A program made the position numbers and the translations under genes. A stretch of DNA of 64,000 nt from Rhodanobacteraceae bacterium (GTDB lineage Bacteria; Pseudomonadota; Gammaproteobacteria; Xanthomonadales; Xanthomonadaceae): assembly GCA_024233975.1 (NCBI GenBank), contig JACKOX010000003.1, positions 62,001-126,000 on the forward strand, in the 5' to 3' direction. Under the pieces are notes generated by a model. That model ran no database searches. It saw nothing but the letters and a program-made list of their open reading frames with translations, and had not been told where the DNA came from. Positions 33,671 to 43,136 of this stretch are shown in pieces (position 1 is the first letter of the stretch; every line of letters starts with the position of its first letter).

Positions 33671-34666
33671 GTGAGTGAATTGAACAGGTGTCCTTTGCGT
33701 CGTCTCGGAGATCTGGGGAAGCGGGCGAGCGGGCTGCAGGCAGGCCTCGGACGCGGCGTGTTGTTCGCCATCGCTCTGCTGTCGGCCGTACTGGGTTCGC
33801 CGGCTCTGCTCGCACAGGACGACCACAGCAGCATCCTGGTGCTGGGTCGCGTCAGCGATGATCCCAAGAACCACTACGCCCAGCTGAAGCCGCTGCTCGA
33901 CTACGTGGTGCCGCGCATGCATGACGTCGGCATCCGCGAAGGTCGCATCCTGATGGCACGCGACGTGCAGCAGATGACCAGCTACCTGCGGCGCGGTCGC
34001 GTGGACTGGATTTCCGAAACCGCCTCGGCAGCGCTGACCTACGTCCAGCGCGGTGGCGGCCGCATGCTTGTGCTGACCGAGCGTTCCGGTGTTGCCGAAT
34101 ACCGGACCGTGTTCTTCACGCGGCGCGATAGTGGCATCCAGAGTCTTGATGACCTTCGCGGCCACAGCATCGCCTTCCAGAATCCGTTCTCGACCAGCGC
34201 CTATGTCGCGCCGGCCATCCAGATCATGGACGCCGGCCTGAAACTGGAAGTACTGCTTTCGCCCGAGGATCGTCCGGCGCCGGACAGCGTGGGATACGTG
34301 TTTGCCCAATCGGAAGGCAATATCGCCACCTGGGTGCACAAGCGCCTTGCCGATGCTGGTGCCTTCAGCAACCTCGACTGGGAAGATCTGGACGGCCTCC
34401 CGGCACACATGAAGCAGGATCTCGTGGTCATTGCCGAAGGCGAGGACTACCCGCGTGGTGTTGAAGTCGTCCGTGATGGCCTGCCGAAAGCCGTCTCCGA
34501 GCGACTGCGCGAAGTGCTGCTGGAAGCCGGCGATGATCCCGCAGCGCGTGAACCGCTGCAGCGCTTCTTCAAGACCACGCGCTTCCTGCCCATGAACGAA
34601 GCCGCCGAGGAAGACCTGCGACGGCTCAGCGTCGGCGCGCGGCGCGTCCACCGGGAGCTGGAATAA
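33671..34666 (+). CDS. PhnD-like periplasmic binding protein
   Basis: A 331-residue protein beginning at GTG 33671; TTG 33680 or 33695 could also serve. A signal peptide (GVLFAIALLSAVLGSPALLAQ) leads to a PhnD/phosphonate-binding type domain: 'ILVLGRVSDDPKNHYAQLKP', 'LLDYVVPRM', 'FQNPFSTSAYVAP'. No ABC transporter is nearby. Instead a membrane GGDEF-EAL protein starts 2 bases after its stop, so it more likely acts as a periplasmic sensor subunit for that protein than in uptake. The ligand is unknown. Confidence 0.85.
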   Translation: MSELNRCPLRRLGDLGKRASGLQAGLGRGVLFAIALLSAVLGSPALLAQDDHSSILVLGRVSDDPKNHYAQLKPLLDYVVPRMHDVGIREGRILMARDVQQMTSYLRRGRVDWISETASAALTYVQRGGGRMLVLTERSGVAEYRTVFFTRRDSGIQSLDDLRGHSIAFQNPFSTSAYVAPAIQIMDAGLKLEVLLSPEDRPAPDSVGYVFAQSEGNIATWVHKRLADAGAFSNLDWEDLDGLPAHMKQDLVVIAEGEDYPRGVEVVRDGLPKAVSERLREVLLEAGDDPAAREPLQRFFKTTRFLPMNEAAEEDLRRLSVGARRVHRELE

Positions 34667-34668
34667 CC

Positions 34669-36771
34669 ATGCGCGGTGGTCTGCACCTTCGCTTCCTGAT
34701 CGGCATGCTGGCGACGCTGCTGCTGGTGCTCGGCGTGATGGGCGGCGTGTGGTGGCAGCAGCGCGCGGCGGCACGTGAGCAGGCGCAGATCAGCCGCGAA
34801 GCCATGCACCAGATGGCCTTCACCAGTATGGAGCGTCGTGGCGAGGGACTGGCGAACCTGCTGGCTGATTCGCTGGTCAATCCGCTGTATTACTTCGACA
34901 TGGTGCGCATCGGCGAGGTGGTCCGCTCGGCGCTGCAGCAGCCGGACGTGATGTACGTGCTGGTCTTCGATGATCAGGGTCGGGTTGTGCATGACGGTTC
35001 GCATGACGTGCCCGATTTCGGCCAGGCCATGGACGATCCGCTGGCCGGCGCCGCCGTCGAGAGCAGTGAGCTCAAGGTGCAGTGGACCGATCGTCAGGTC
35101 GACGTCGCCCAGCCCATCTTCATCGGTGACGAACGTATTGGTGGCGTCCGCGTTGGCCTGTCATCGGCGGGCATGGCGACGCTGGAACGCGACGCCGTGG
35201 CCACGCTGTCGCAGCGCAGCGAGCAGGCCATCCAGCGCAACCTGCTGTGGATGGCCGGCCTGTTCGGCACGCTGTTGCTGATTGGTTTCGCCGTGTCGAT
35301 GCTGCTGTCCCGGGGCGTTCTGCGGCCCATCGGTGAACTGGCCCAGGCGGCGCGCCGCATGGAAGCCGGTCACTTCGACCTCAAGCTCGACAGCCAGCGC
35401 AATGACGAGATCGGTGACCTGATCCGCGCCTTCGGACGCATGGGCGACAGTGTCAGCCGGCATGATCGCGATATCCGTCGCATTGCCTACGGCGACAGCC
35501 TGACCGGGTTGCCCAATCGGTTGGCCTTCCGCGAGCTGCTGGACGAAAGCCTGCAAAAGACGTTGGCCAGCAAGGCGGAGCTGGTGCTGATGTTCGTCGA
35601 CCTCGACGACTTCAAGCGCATCAACGACAGCCTGGGCCACGACGCCGGTGACGAAGTGCTTGGCCAGTTCGCCGAGCGTATCCGGCACAGCGTGCACCTC
35701 GGCGGTGATCAGGATGCCGTGGTCGCACGCTTTGGTGGCGACGAGTTCGTGGTGAAGCTGGGCGGACCCAATGTCCGTGACGCGGCCGCGCACGTCGCCG
35801 AGGCCATGCTGGCCGAACTGCAGCAGCCCATGCTGTTGCAGGGGCGCCAGGTGTTCCTTGGCGCATCCATCGGTATCACCGTCTGTCCGCAGGATGGACA
35901 GAGCTCCAGCGTCCTGCTGAAGAACGGCGACATCGCCATGTACCAGGCCAAGCTGGCGGGCAAGAACTGCTATCGCTTCTACAGCAAGGCCATGGATCAC
36001 GCCGTGGGTCGCCGCGTGCAGATCGAACACGATCTGCGCGGTGCCTGGGATCGCGGCGAGATGAAGCTGGTCTATCAGCCGATCTTCCGCCTCGACAGTG
36101 GCCAGCTGGTGGGCGCGGAGGCACTGCTGCGCTGGCAGCATCCCGAGCTCGGCATCATCCCTCCATCGGTGTTCATCGATGTGGCGGAGCAGACCGGACT
36201 GATCGAGTCACTGGGGAGCCTGGCGCTGTCGCAGGCCTGCCAGGCGGCGCTACGCTGGGTGCGGGAGGGCGCGGCGCCATTCGTTTCCGTGAACATCTCG
36301 GCGCGCCAGCTGCGAGCCGGCAACCTGCCGGAAGTCGTTGCCGGTACGCTGGCTTCCAGCGGCCTTCCACCGGATCGCCTGCATCTCGAGCTGACCGAAA
36401 CCACCGTGCTCAGCGACGAGGAACAGGCGATCAAGACGTTGGAGCGTCTGCGTGAGCTCGGGGTGAAGATCTGGCTGGACGACTTCGGAACCGGCTTCTC
36501 GGGTCTGAGCCACCTACGCCGCGTGCCGGTGGATGGCGTGAAGATCGACCGCAGCTTCATCGCCGATGTGCTGCGCGACCCGGATGACCTGGCGCTGACC
36601 TCGGCCATCATCGCCATGGCGCACTCGCTGGGCATCACCGTGGTGGGCGAGGGCGTGGAGAACGAAGGCCAGTTCGCCGTGCTCAAGGAGCGTGGTTGCG
36701 ACCACGCACAGGGCTACTGGCTCGGCCGCCCGATGTCCGGCAGCGAACTGGCGCGGCGACTGGTCAGCTGA
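34669..36771 (+). CDS. membrane GGDEF-EAL cyclic-di-GMP protein
   Basis: A 700-residue protein. TM1 (~9-29), a periplasmic domain of ~160 residues, TM2 ('LLWMAGLFGTLLLIGFAVSMLL'), then a HAMP linker. The diguanylate cyclase domain has intact GGDEF at 356-360 ('ARFGGDEFVVKLGG'), and the phosphodiesterase domain has EALLRW at 484-489, 'DDFGTGFSGLSHL' and 'GEGVENEGQF'. Both catalytic sites look competent, so the net activity cannot be predicted. It is coupled to a PhnD-like periplasmic protein that may relay the input signal. Confidence 0.95.
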   Translation: MRGGLHLRFLIGMLATLLLVLGVMGGVWWQQRAAAREQAQISREAMHQMAFTSMERRGEGLANLLADSLVNPLYYFDMVRIGEVVRSALQQPDVMYVLVFDDQGRVVHDGSHDVPDFGQAMDDPLAGAAVESSELKVQWTDRQVDVAQPIFIGDERIGGVRVGLSSAGMATLERDAVATLSQRSEQAIQRNLLWMAGLFGTLLLIGFAVSMLLSRGVLRPIGELAQAARRMEAGHFDLKLDSQRNDEIGDLIRAFGRMGDSVSRHDRDIRRIAYGDSLTGLPNRLAFRELLDESLQKTLASKAELVLMFVDLDDFKRINDSLGHDAGDEVLGQFAERIRHSVHLGGDQDAVVARFGGDEFVVKLGGPNVRDAAAHVAEAMLAELQQPMLLQGRQVFLGASIGITVCPQDGQSSSVLLKNGDIAMYQAKLAGKNCYRFYSKAMDHAVGRRVQIEHDLRGAWDRGEMKLVYQPIFRLDSGQLVGAEALLRWQHPELGIIPPSVFIDVAEQTGLIESLGSLALSQACQAALRWVREGAAPFVSVNISARQLRAGNLPEVVAGTLASSGLPPDRLHLELTETTVLSDEEQAIKTLERLRELGVKIWLDDFGTGFSGLSHLRRVPVDGVKIDRSFIADVLRDPDDLALTSAIIAMAHSLGITVVGEGVENEGQFAVLKERGCDHAQGYWLGRPMSGSELARRLVS

Positions 36772-36843
36772 ACGCGGCGCGGACGCCGTCTGATGACGAC
36801 GCCCGCGACGTTGAGTACTCAAGACAGGGTGCGCAGGGCGAGA

Positions 36844-37308
36844 TTAGAAGTTCTCGTTGTTGCGACGCATGTCGTCTTCGGTTGCGGCAACCGCACGGTC
36901 CCGCGCCGCTTCAGCGGCATCAATGGCGGCGTCGAAGTTCGCTTCCGCCGTCTCCTCGCAGCGATCACGGATCTCGTCCTGGAAGGCATCGCATTTCTCC
37001 AGGGCGATCTTGCGGGTTTCCTTCGCCTCCGTTGCCAGGACCTTGTACGAAGCCTCGGCGCGCGTCTTGTCGACGTTCGCCTGTGCTTCCTGCAGCTCGT
37101 CGCCGGCCTTGTCGGCGGTGGCAGTCAGACGGTCGTTGGCTTCGCGCATCTGCTGAGCGCCTTCCTGACGCGCTTCCGCGACGTTCTTCTGCGCTTCCTG
37201 ACGGGCTGCGTTCACGTCACGCTGCGTCTCCGAGGCCGACTCCTGGCAGGCAGCCAGGCCCAGCAGCAGGGTCGACGAAATCAAAAGGGAAAGGGGGCGG
37301 ATGTTCAT
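36844..37308 (-). CDS. coiled-coil lipoprotein
   Basis: A 154-residue predicted lipoprotein: lipobox GLAA-C in 'LLISSTLLLGLAACQESAS'. The mature part is almost entirely charged alpha-helix rich in Ala, Glu, Arg and Gln with heptad character ('RQEAQKNVAEARQEGAQQM', 'AAIDAAEAARDRAVAATEDD') and two cysteines near the middle ('KCDAFQDEIRDRCEE'). No family recognised. An outer-membrane-anchored coiled coil is inferred. It converges with the GGDEF-EAL gene. Confidence 0.75.
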   Translation of the reverse strand: MNIRPLSLLISSTLLLGLAACQESASETQRDVNAARQEAQKNVAEARQEGAQQMREANDRLTATADKAGDELQEAQANVDKTRAEASYKVLATEAKETRKIALEKCDAFQDEIRDRCEETAEANFDAAIDAAEAARDRAVAATEDDMRRNNENF

Positions 37309-37492
37309 GGCGATCTCCTGGAAAGCGCTTCAGTGGAGCGCGGGCAGGAAAGCCTGAGCAAGGGTCATGCCATCCGGTAACGAGCTGAATTGAAAGGGTG
37401 TTTTCGGAGCGGCGAAGTCGTTCCTGCGGCGAATCTGGGCAGCTTGCACGCCCGTCGTCGTGCGGCCGTGCAGGTTGCGCGAAGCGGATCGG

Positions 37493-38017
37493 CTACTGGC
37501 GCATGCGCTCGAAATGGATCCGGCCGTCGCCGTCCAGCGAGCCGCACTGCTGGAATCCGCTACGTTCCAGCACACGGATGGACGCGGTGTTCTCCGGTGT
37601 CGTTCGCGCCCGGACACATCGCACCGTCGGGATGTCGAAGGCACGGGCTACCAGTGTTTCCGACAGCAGCGTGGCCAGTCCGTGTCGCCGCCATTCCGGC
37701 AGGATCGAGTAGCCGATTTCGACCCCGCCATTCTCGTCCGGTGGGCCGAAATAGCCACCCGCGCCGACCAGAGCGCGGATGGGTTCGTGCGGCGTCAGGG
37801 CGTACCAGCCGTACCAGCCTTCGGCTGCCGTGCCTCCGGACTCCAGGCACTCGAGGAAGTAACGCATGGCGTCCTGGTCATACTCGCCGCATGGCCAGTC
37901 CGGCGAGACGCTGGCCTCAAGGAGTTCACCAAGGCGATGGGGTGCTTCCAGCTCCGTGCGCAGGTGCAGCGTCGTGCTGGGGATCAGGACCAGACGACCA
38001 CAGGTGGATTCGATCAA
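37493..38017 (-). CDS. GNAT acetyltransferase downstream of asnB
   Basis: A 174-residue GNAT of the RimJ/RimL type, starting with TTG 38017. 'VEIGYSILPEWRRHGLATLL' is the acetyl-CoA-binding segment and 'TTPENTASIRVLERSGFQQC' the C-terminal motif. The substrate is unknown. It starts 11 bp after the asnB stop and is probably co-transcribed. Confidence 0.85.
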   Translation of the reverse strand: MIESTCGRLVLIPSTTLHLRTELEAPHRLGELLEASVSPDWPCGEYDQDAMRYFLECLESGGTAAEGWYGWYALTPHEPIRALVGAGGYFGPPDENGGVEIGYSILPEWRRHGLATLLSETLVARAFDIPTVRCVRARTTPENTASIRVLERSGFQQCGSLDGDGRIHFERMRQ

Positions 38018-38028
38018 ATGCCTGGCGC

Positions 38029-39702
38029 CTACTCGTAGGCCGAATCATGTACCGCACGCACCGCACGGCCGCTGGGGTCGATGATGCCTTTCAGCGATTC
38101 GTCCCACTCCAGCGCGGCGGCGGTGGAGCAGGCCACTGACGGGCCGCCCGGCACCAGCTGCGCGGCCCAGGGCTGCGGGTAGTGCTGCTCGAACAGCTCG
38201 CGGTAGAAGTAGGCTTCCTTGGTCGCCGGCGGGTTGTAGGGGAAGCGGAACGCTGCCTTGGCGAACTGCGCGTCGCTGACCTGTGCCTCGGCATGCGCGC
38301 GCAACGAATCGATCCAGCTGTAGCCGACGCCGTCGCTGAACTGCTCCTTCTGCCGCCACAGGATGCGGTCGGGCAGGTAGCCGGCGAAGGATTCGCGCAG
38401 GAACTGCTTTTCGATGCGCTCGCGCTGCTTGCCGGACAGCTTCACCGACGGATCCAGGCGCATGGCCACGTCGATGAAGTCACGGTCGAGGAACGGCACG
38501 CGGGTTTCCACGCCCCAGGCCGACATCGACTTGTTGGCGCGCAGGCAGTCGAACAGGTGCAGCGCATCCAGCTTGCGCACGGTTTCCTCGTGCAGCGCAC
38601 GCGCGTCGGGCGCCTTGTGGAAGTACAGGTAGCCACCAAACAACTCGTCCGAACCTTCGCCGGACAGAACCATCTTGATGCCCATCGCGCGGATGCGCCG
38701 GGCCATCAGGTACATCGGCGTAGAGGCTCGAATGGTGGTGACGTCGTAGGTTTCCAGGTGATGGATCACGTCCGACAGCGCGTCCAGGCCTTCCTGCACG
38801 GTGAAGGTCAGGTTGTGGTGCACGGTGCCGATGTGGTTCGCCACTTCCTGCGCGGCCTTGAGGTCGGGCGAGCCTTCGAGGCCGATGGCGAAGCTGTGCA
38901 GCTGCGGCCACCAGGCCTCGCTGCGCTCGTCGTCCTCGACGCGCCGAGCGGCGTACTTCTTGGCGATGGCGGCGATCAGCGAGGAATCGAGGCCGCCCGA
39001 CAGCAGCACGCCATAGGGCACGTCGCTCATCATGTGACTCTTCACCGCCGTCTCCAGCGCCGAGCGCAGCGCCGCGTGGTCGCGGCTACCGCTCTCGACG
39101 GCCTTGAACTCGCGCCACTCGCGCACGTACCACTGCTGCGGCTCGGGGCCGATGCGGCTGTCGATGAAGTGGCCCGGCGGGAATTCCTTGGCATCGCGGC
39201 AGACCGGTGCCAGCGCCTTCATTTCCGAAGCGACCACCAGCTGGCCGTGCTCATCGTGGCCGTAGTACAGCGGGATGATGCCGATCGGATCGCGGCCGAT
39301 CAGGTAACGGTCCTCGGCGGCGTCCCAGAGGATGAAGGCATACATGCCGCTGAGATGCTCGAAAAGGCCGGCGCCGTGCTTGCGATACAGCGGCAGGATC
39401 ACCTCGCAGTCGGAATGCGTGGCGAAGGCGTAGTCGGGGAAAGCAGCACGCAGCTCGCGATGGTTGTAGATCTCGCCATTCACCGCCAGCACCTGCTGGC
39501 CGTCATCCGACAGCAGCGGCTGCGCGCCGGAATCCACGCCGACAATGGCCAGGCGCTCGTGCGCGAGCACCGCGCGGTCGTCGGCGTACACGCCCGACCA
39601 GTCGGGGCCGCGATGACGCTGGCGGCGGGAAAGGTCCAGCGCCACGCGCCGGGCCTCGGCCACGTCGGTGCCGAGGTCAAGAATGCCAAGGATGGAGCAC
39701 AT
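38029..39702 (-). CDS. asnB: asparagine synthetase B (glutamine-hydrolysing)
   Basis: A 557-residue enzyme making Asn from Asp, Gln and ATP. ATG 39702 is chosen so that C2 becomes the N-terminal nucleophile after Met removal (MCSILGILDL); the TTG at 39714 would bury it. The glutaminase domain has 'RGPDWSG' and 'AVNGEIYNHREL'; the synthetase domain has the PP-loop SGGLDSS at 235-241 and 'SGEGSDELFGGYLYFH'. The length matches E. coli AsnB (554). Confidence 0.96.
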   Translation of the reverse strand: MCSILGILDLGTDVAEARRVALDLSRRQRHRGPDWSGVYADDRAVLAHERLAIVGVDSGAQPLLSDDGQQVLAVNGEIYNHRELRAAFPDYAFATHSDCEVILPLYRKHGAGLFEHLSGMYAFILWDAAEDRYLIGRDPIGIIPLYYGHDEHGQLVVASEMKALAPVCRDAKEFPPGHFIDSRIGPEPQQWYVREWREFKAVESGSRDHAALRSALETAVKSHMMSDVPYGVLLSGGLDSSLIAAIAKKYAARRVEDDERSEAWWPQLHSFAIGLEGSPDLKAAQEVANHIGTVHHNLTFTVQEGLDALSDVIHHLETYDVTTIRASTPMYLMARRIRAMGIKMVLSGEGSDELFGGYLYFHKAPDARALHEETVRKLDALHLFDCLRANKSMSAWGVETRVPFLDRDFIDVAMRLDPSVKLSGKQRERIEKQFLRESFAGYLPDRILWRQKEQFSDGVGYSWIDSLRAHAEAQVSDAQFAKAAFRFPYNPPATKEAYFYRELFEQHYPQPWAAQLVPGGPSVACSTAAALEWDESLKGIIDPSGRAVRAVHDSAYE

Positions 39703-39950
39703 GCGAGGGTCCAACTAGTTGGGAGGCGACCCGCGAGTGTAGCCAAGCCGCGGGCGGTTTCCCATGGGTTGGTGAGGGCTGGTATCGCTGATGGATGTAT
39801 CGCGACGCTGTGGGCGTGGCAGTTCGAGAAGTGTTCAGTCTGGATATGGCTAGTCTGTGCTCCGAGGAGCCTCGTGAATCTGATCGCTCGAGAGGGCGGG
39901 GATCAGCGCGCGGGGACCAGTGATCCGTCAAACACAATGGGGAAGTGATC

Positions 39951-42900
39951 ATGAAGAACGGGAAGTCTCGTCGCGTCGTCCTGCGTCATCGGGTGCTGGC
40001 TGTAGCGATTGGTGCTTGCCTGGCAAGCAGCGCGTTTGCGGAATCATCAGACTGCGATGCGCCTAGCTCGGATACTTCTGAGTCCGAGCTTCCCGTTGTT
40101 CCGTCTGGCAGCCTGTTTGGGCGGGCACTTCCCGGTTCCACGGTCACGATCAGGAGCGAAAAGACCGGCGAGATCCACACCGCGCTAGCGATTGAGGACG
40201 GCACCTATCGGCTGGCGCGAGTGCCGGTTGGCGAGTATCAGGTGACTGGATTCGGGGAACCTGGTCAGGTTGTCGCATCTGTAAGAAGCAACGTCCGTAT
40301 CTCTGCTGGAATCGGGACGCCAGTCAGTTTTGCCGGATCGATCGAGCTTTCTCCAATTCATGATGGCACCTTCGCCGCTGCCGTCGAGATCGACGTGACC
40401 GAACCAGCGTCAATCTTCACGACGCGCGGGCGCCAGCTTCGGGAAATTCCGTTGCGTCGCGACATTGCGGATGTAGCCCTTCTTGCACCCGGAACCGTCC
40501 GTGGCGATTCGGCATTCGGAAATCTGGGATCGTTCGGTGGATCGTCTGTCGCCGAGAACCGCTACAGCTTCAACGGATTCAACATAACCAACCCGCTCAA
40601 TGGCCTTGGCTTTACGCAGGTGCCGTTCGAGGGCATTGCCGAGCACCAGGTGATGAGTGGTGGCTGGGGCGCTCAATATGGCGGTGCGACTGGCGGCGTG
40701 GTCAACCTGAGTTCCAGGCGCGGCACCAACGACTTTCATGCGGGCGCCAGCTTCTACTGGTCACCGCAGTCGTTGAGCGAAACCGATCCCGATCTGTTCG
40801 ATGGCTACGGCAATCGTCTGGCCAACCACAGCAAGGACAATGGTTGGAATTACACGGCGAATTTATGGGCCAGCGGCGCGCTGGTCCAGGATCGACTGTT
40901 CGCCTACGCGCTGGTTTCCAGCTCGGAGTCCCAGGCCAATGCTGGGGCCAGCTCCGAGGCCACGTCGGAGCAACCGAACTGGCTGGTGAAGCTGGACTGG
41001 AACATCAACGACGATCACCTGCTTGAGTTCACGGCAGTCAGTGACAAGCGCGATGTCGATACCGACTATTACGCCACGTCATACAACGACGACCTGTTGC
41101 CGTCACGCGATGCCTTCTTGGGCAGTGCTCACCAGCGGCTGGGTGGCGAGACCTACATTTTGAAGTACAGCGCTTACCTGACCGACAACTTTGTTCTGTC
41201 CGCGCTGGCAGGAACCAGTCAGTCGGCTCACGGAAACTTCACTACCAGTGCCAGCGGAATAAGCGGCGAAAGCGGCAATGGCTGCCCTATCATCATCGAT
41301 GCACGCACTTCGGTTGGAAGTCCGGTTGTTGGCTGCAGTGTCAGCAGCTTTGTTGGCCGTAGCGACGCCGAAGAGCAACGTGACCAGTTCTGGGTTAAAG
41401 GCGAGTGGCAGCTGGATGCGCATCAACTGACGGGTGGTCTCGACTGGGATCGCTCCTCGGCGGTGTCCGGGCAGTCGTATTCGGGCGGCACCAGTTGGCG
41501 CTACTCCGACTACTCGGGTGACAGCTACCTGGCGCTCCGCAGCATCTACACGTCAGGTGGCGAGGGTGAGCAGAAGCAGACCTCGGCCTTCATCCAGGAC
41601 GACTGGCAGCTGACGGATGATTTGGTTGCCCAGCTTGGCCTGCGCTGGGAGCGCTACGACTATCGGAACCCGGTGGGCAGCATGCTTGACAGCAAGGGCG
41701 AATGGCAGCCGCGTCTGGGTTTTGCCTGGGACGTGAATGGCGATTCGAGCCTGAAGGTCTTTGGCACTGCGGGTCGCTATTCGATGCCGCTGCCAGCTGG
41801 CGTAGTGGCCCTGGCAGCCGGCTCTGCTGTGATCAGCCAGGATTACTTCACCTTTACTTCCGTTGACCCGGTTACCGGCGCGCCAACCGATCCCGTACCA
41901 CTCTTCGGCACGGTGCCGGGCGATGGTCCGGTCGGGGCAAAAGATCCTTCAACGATCGCCTCCAGCAATCTCAAGGCCATTTCGCAGGACGAGTACATCC
42001 TCGGCGTGCAGAAAATGCTGGGTGATCACATCAGTGTTGGTGTTCGCGGCATCTATCGCGATCTGAAAAGAGCTGTTGACGATACGTGCGACTATCGTCC
42101 GGTGATCCAGTGGGCTCTTGATCACGGTTTCACCGGGGACGGTGGTATCTTCATCAGTCCCGCTGATCGCACGCAGGAAAGCGACATCGCCGTCTACAAC
42201 CCGGGCTTCTCGTTCTGCCGACTGCTCAATCCGGGTTCCGATGCGGCATTCCGCATGGACATCAACGGCGATGGCCAATTCGAAACGGTCGAAATCGGCG
42301 CCGACGACGTCTGGCAGGCCGACAATATATTCGGCATGTCAGCTGGCACCGCCATGCTTCCTGTGAAGGCCCGGCGGGACTATCGCGCCATCGAGGTGTT
42401 CTTCGAAGGTGTTTGGGATCGGCTCTGGATGCAGGGTTCGTATACATTGGCCAGGAGCCGCGGCAATACGGAGGTGGGCGTGCGCTCTGATACCGGCCAG
42501 GCTGATGTCTTCCGCACGGTGGACTTCGACTATCCGGAATTGGCGTCAGGCTCATACGGTTATTTGCCGAATGATCGTCGGCACACGATCAAGCTTTTTG
42601 GCAGCTACGCCATCAACGACCAGTGGTTGCTGGGTGGCAACCTTCTCGTGCAGTCAGGCCGGCCTTTCAGCTGTCTGGGTTATCTGGGTAACATCCAGAC
42701 ATCGACAGGGAACGAATACTTCTCCTGTGATCTGAATTCCGATGTAACCGGTGGCCACGACAATGGCAGCACCATCGTCCCGCGTGGATCGGCGGGTCGT
42801 ACGCCCAGGATGTATTCGCTGGATCTCAACGCTCGTTATATGCCGGCATTCGCAGACGGTGATCTGACGTTCCAGATCGACGTGTTCAACGTCTTCAATC

Positions 42901-43064
42901 GCCATACGGCAATTGCTGTGAACGAATACGGCGAGGACCGTAATGGGAATCCACAAGGCGGTGGCAATTACGACAGTGGAGAGCCGAGGCCCTTCCTCTA
43001 CGCGCAAGCCACCGATTGGCAGGCGCCGCGATCAATCCGCCTGTCGGCTCGCTACGAGTTCTAA
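39951..43064 (+). CDS. Oar-like TonB-dependent outer-membrane receptor
   Basis: A 1037-residue protein. ATG 39951 follows GGGGA by 7 bases. A signal peptide ends near 'SSAFAE'. Residues ~55-115 are a carboxypeptidase-regulatory-like Ig domain ('GSTVTIRSEKTGEIHTALAI', 'GTYRLARVPVGEYQVTGF'). The plug follows ('ENRYSFNGFNITNPLNGLGF', 'GWGAQYGGATGGVVNLSSRR'), then the beta-barrel to a C-terminal 'RLSARYEF' with terminal aromatic. This layout is that of Oar-like receptors of myxobacteria and Lysobacterales. The substrate is unknown; it is a single-gene unit with hairpins behind it. Confidence 0.92.
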   Translation: MKNGKSRRVVLRHRVLAVAIGACLASSAFAESSDCDAPSSDTSESELPVVPSGSLFGRALPGSTVTIRSEKTGEIHTALAIEDGTYRLARVPVGEYQVTGFGEPGQVVASVRSNVRISAGIGTPVSFAGSIELSPIHDGTFAAAVEIDVTEPASIFTTRGRQLREIPLRRDIADVALLAPGTVRGDSAFGNLGSFGGSSVAENRYSFNGFNITNPLNGLGFTQVPFEGIAEHQVMSGGWGAQYGGATGGVVNLSSRRGTNDFHAGASFYWSPQSLSETDPDLFDGYGNRLANHSKDNGWNYTANLWASGALVQDRLFAYALVSSSESQANAGASSEATSEQPNWLVKLDWNINDDHLLEFTAVSDKRDVDTDYYATSYNDDLLPSRDAFLGSAHQRLGGETYILKYSAYLTDNFVLSALAGTSQSAHGNFTTSASGISGESGNGCPIIIDARTSVGSPVVGCSVSSFVGRSDAEEQRDQFWVKGEWQLDAHQLTGGLDWDRSSAVSGQSYSGGTSWRYSDYSGDSYLALRSIYTSGGEGEQKQTSAFIQDDWQLTDDLVAQLGLRWERYDYRNPVGSMLDSKGEWQPRLGFAWDVNGDSSLKVFGTAGRYSMPLPAGVVALAAGSAVISQDYFTFTSVDPVTGAPTDPVPLFGTVPGDGPVGAKDPSTIASSNLKAISQDEYILGVQKMLGDHISVGVRGIYRDLKRAVDDTCDYRPVIQWALDHGFTGDGGIFISPADRTQESDIAVYNPGFSFCRLLNPGSDAAFRMDINGDGQFETVEIGADDVWQADNIFGMSAGTAMLPVKARRDYRAIEVFFEGVWDRLWMQGSYTLARSRGNTEVGVRSDTGQADVFRTVDFDYPELASGSYGYLPNDRRHTIKLFGSYAINDQWLLGGNLLVQSGRPFSCLGYLGNIQTSTGNEYFSCDLNSDVTGGHDNGSTIVPRGSAGRTPRMYSLDLNARYMPAFADGDLTFQIDVFNVFNRHTAIAVNEYGEDRNGNPQGGGNYDSGEPRPFLYAQATDWQAPRSIRLSARYEF

Positions 43065-43069
43065 GCACT

Positions 43070-43090
43070 CGGCCGGCAATACGCCGGCCG
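43070..43090 (+). terminator. GC-rich hairpin after the TonB receptor gene
   Basis: CGGCCGGC (43070-43077) pairs with GCCGGCCG (43083-43090) around AATAC, 6 bases after the receptor stop codon. Only a weak T-run (TTT) follows. Confidence 0.6.
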
Positions 43091-43116
43091 ATGTTTCATG
43101 AAGGGATTTGGTTGGA

Positions 43117-43136
43117 AGGCCGGCTTCAGCCGGCCT
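43117..43136 (-). terminator. GC-rich hairpin spanning the parC stop codon
   Basis: AGGCCGGC (43117-43124) pairs with GCCGGCCT (43129-43136) around TTCA, and the loop contains the parC stop codon. The core GGCCGGC is the same as in the neighbouring hairpin at 43070-43090. No strong T-run follows on the minus strand. Confidence 0.5.
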
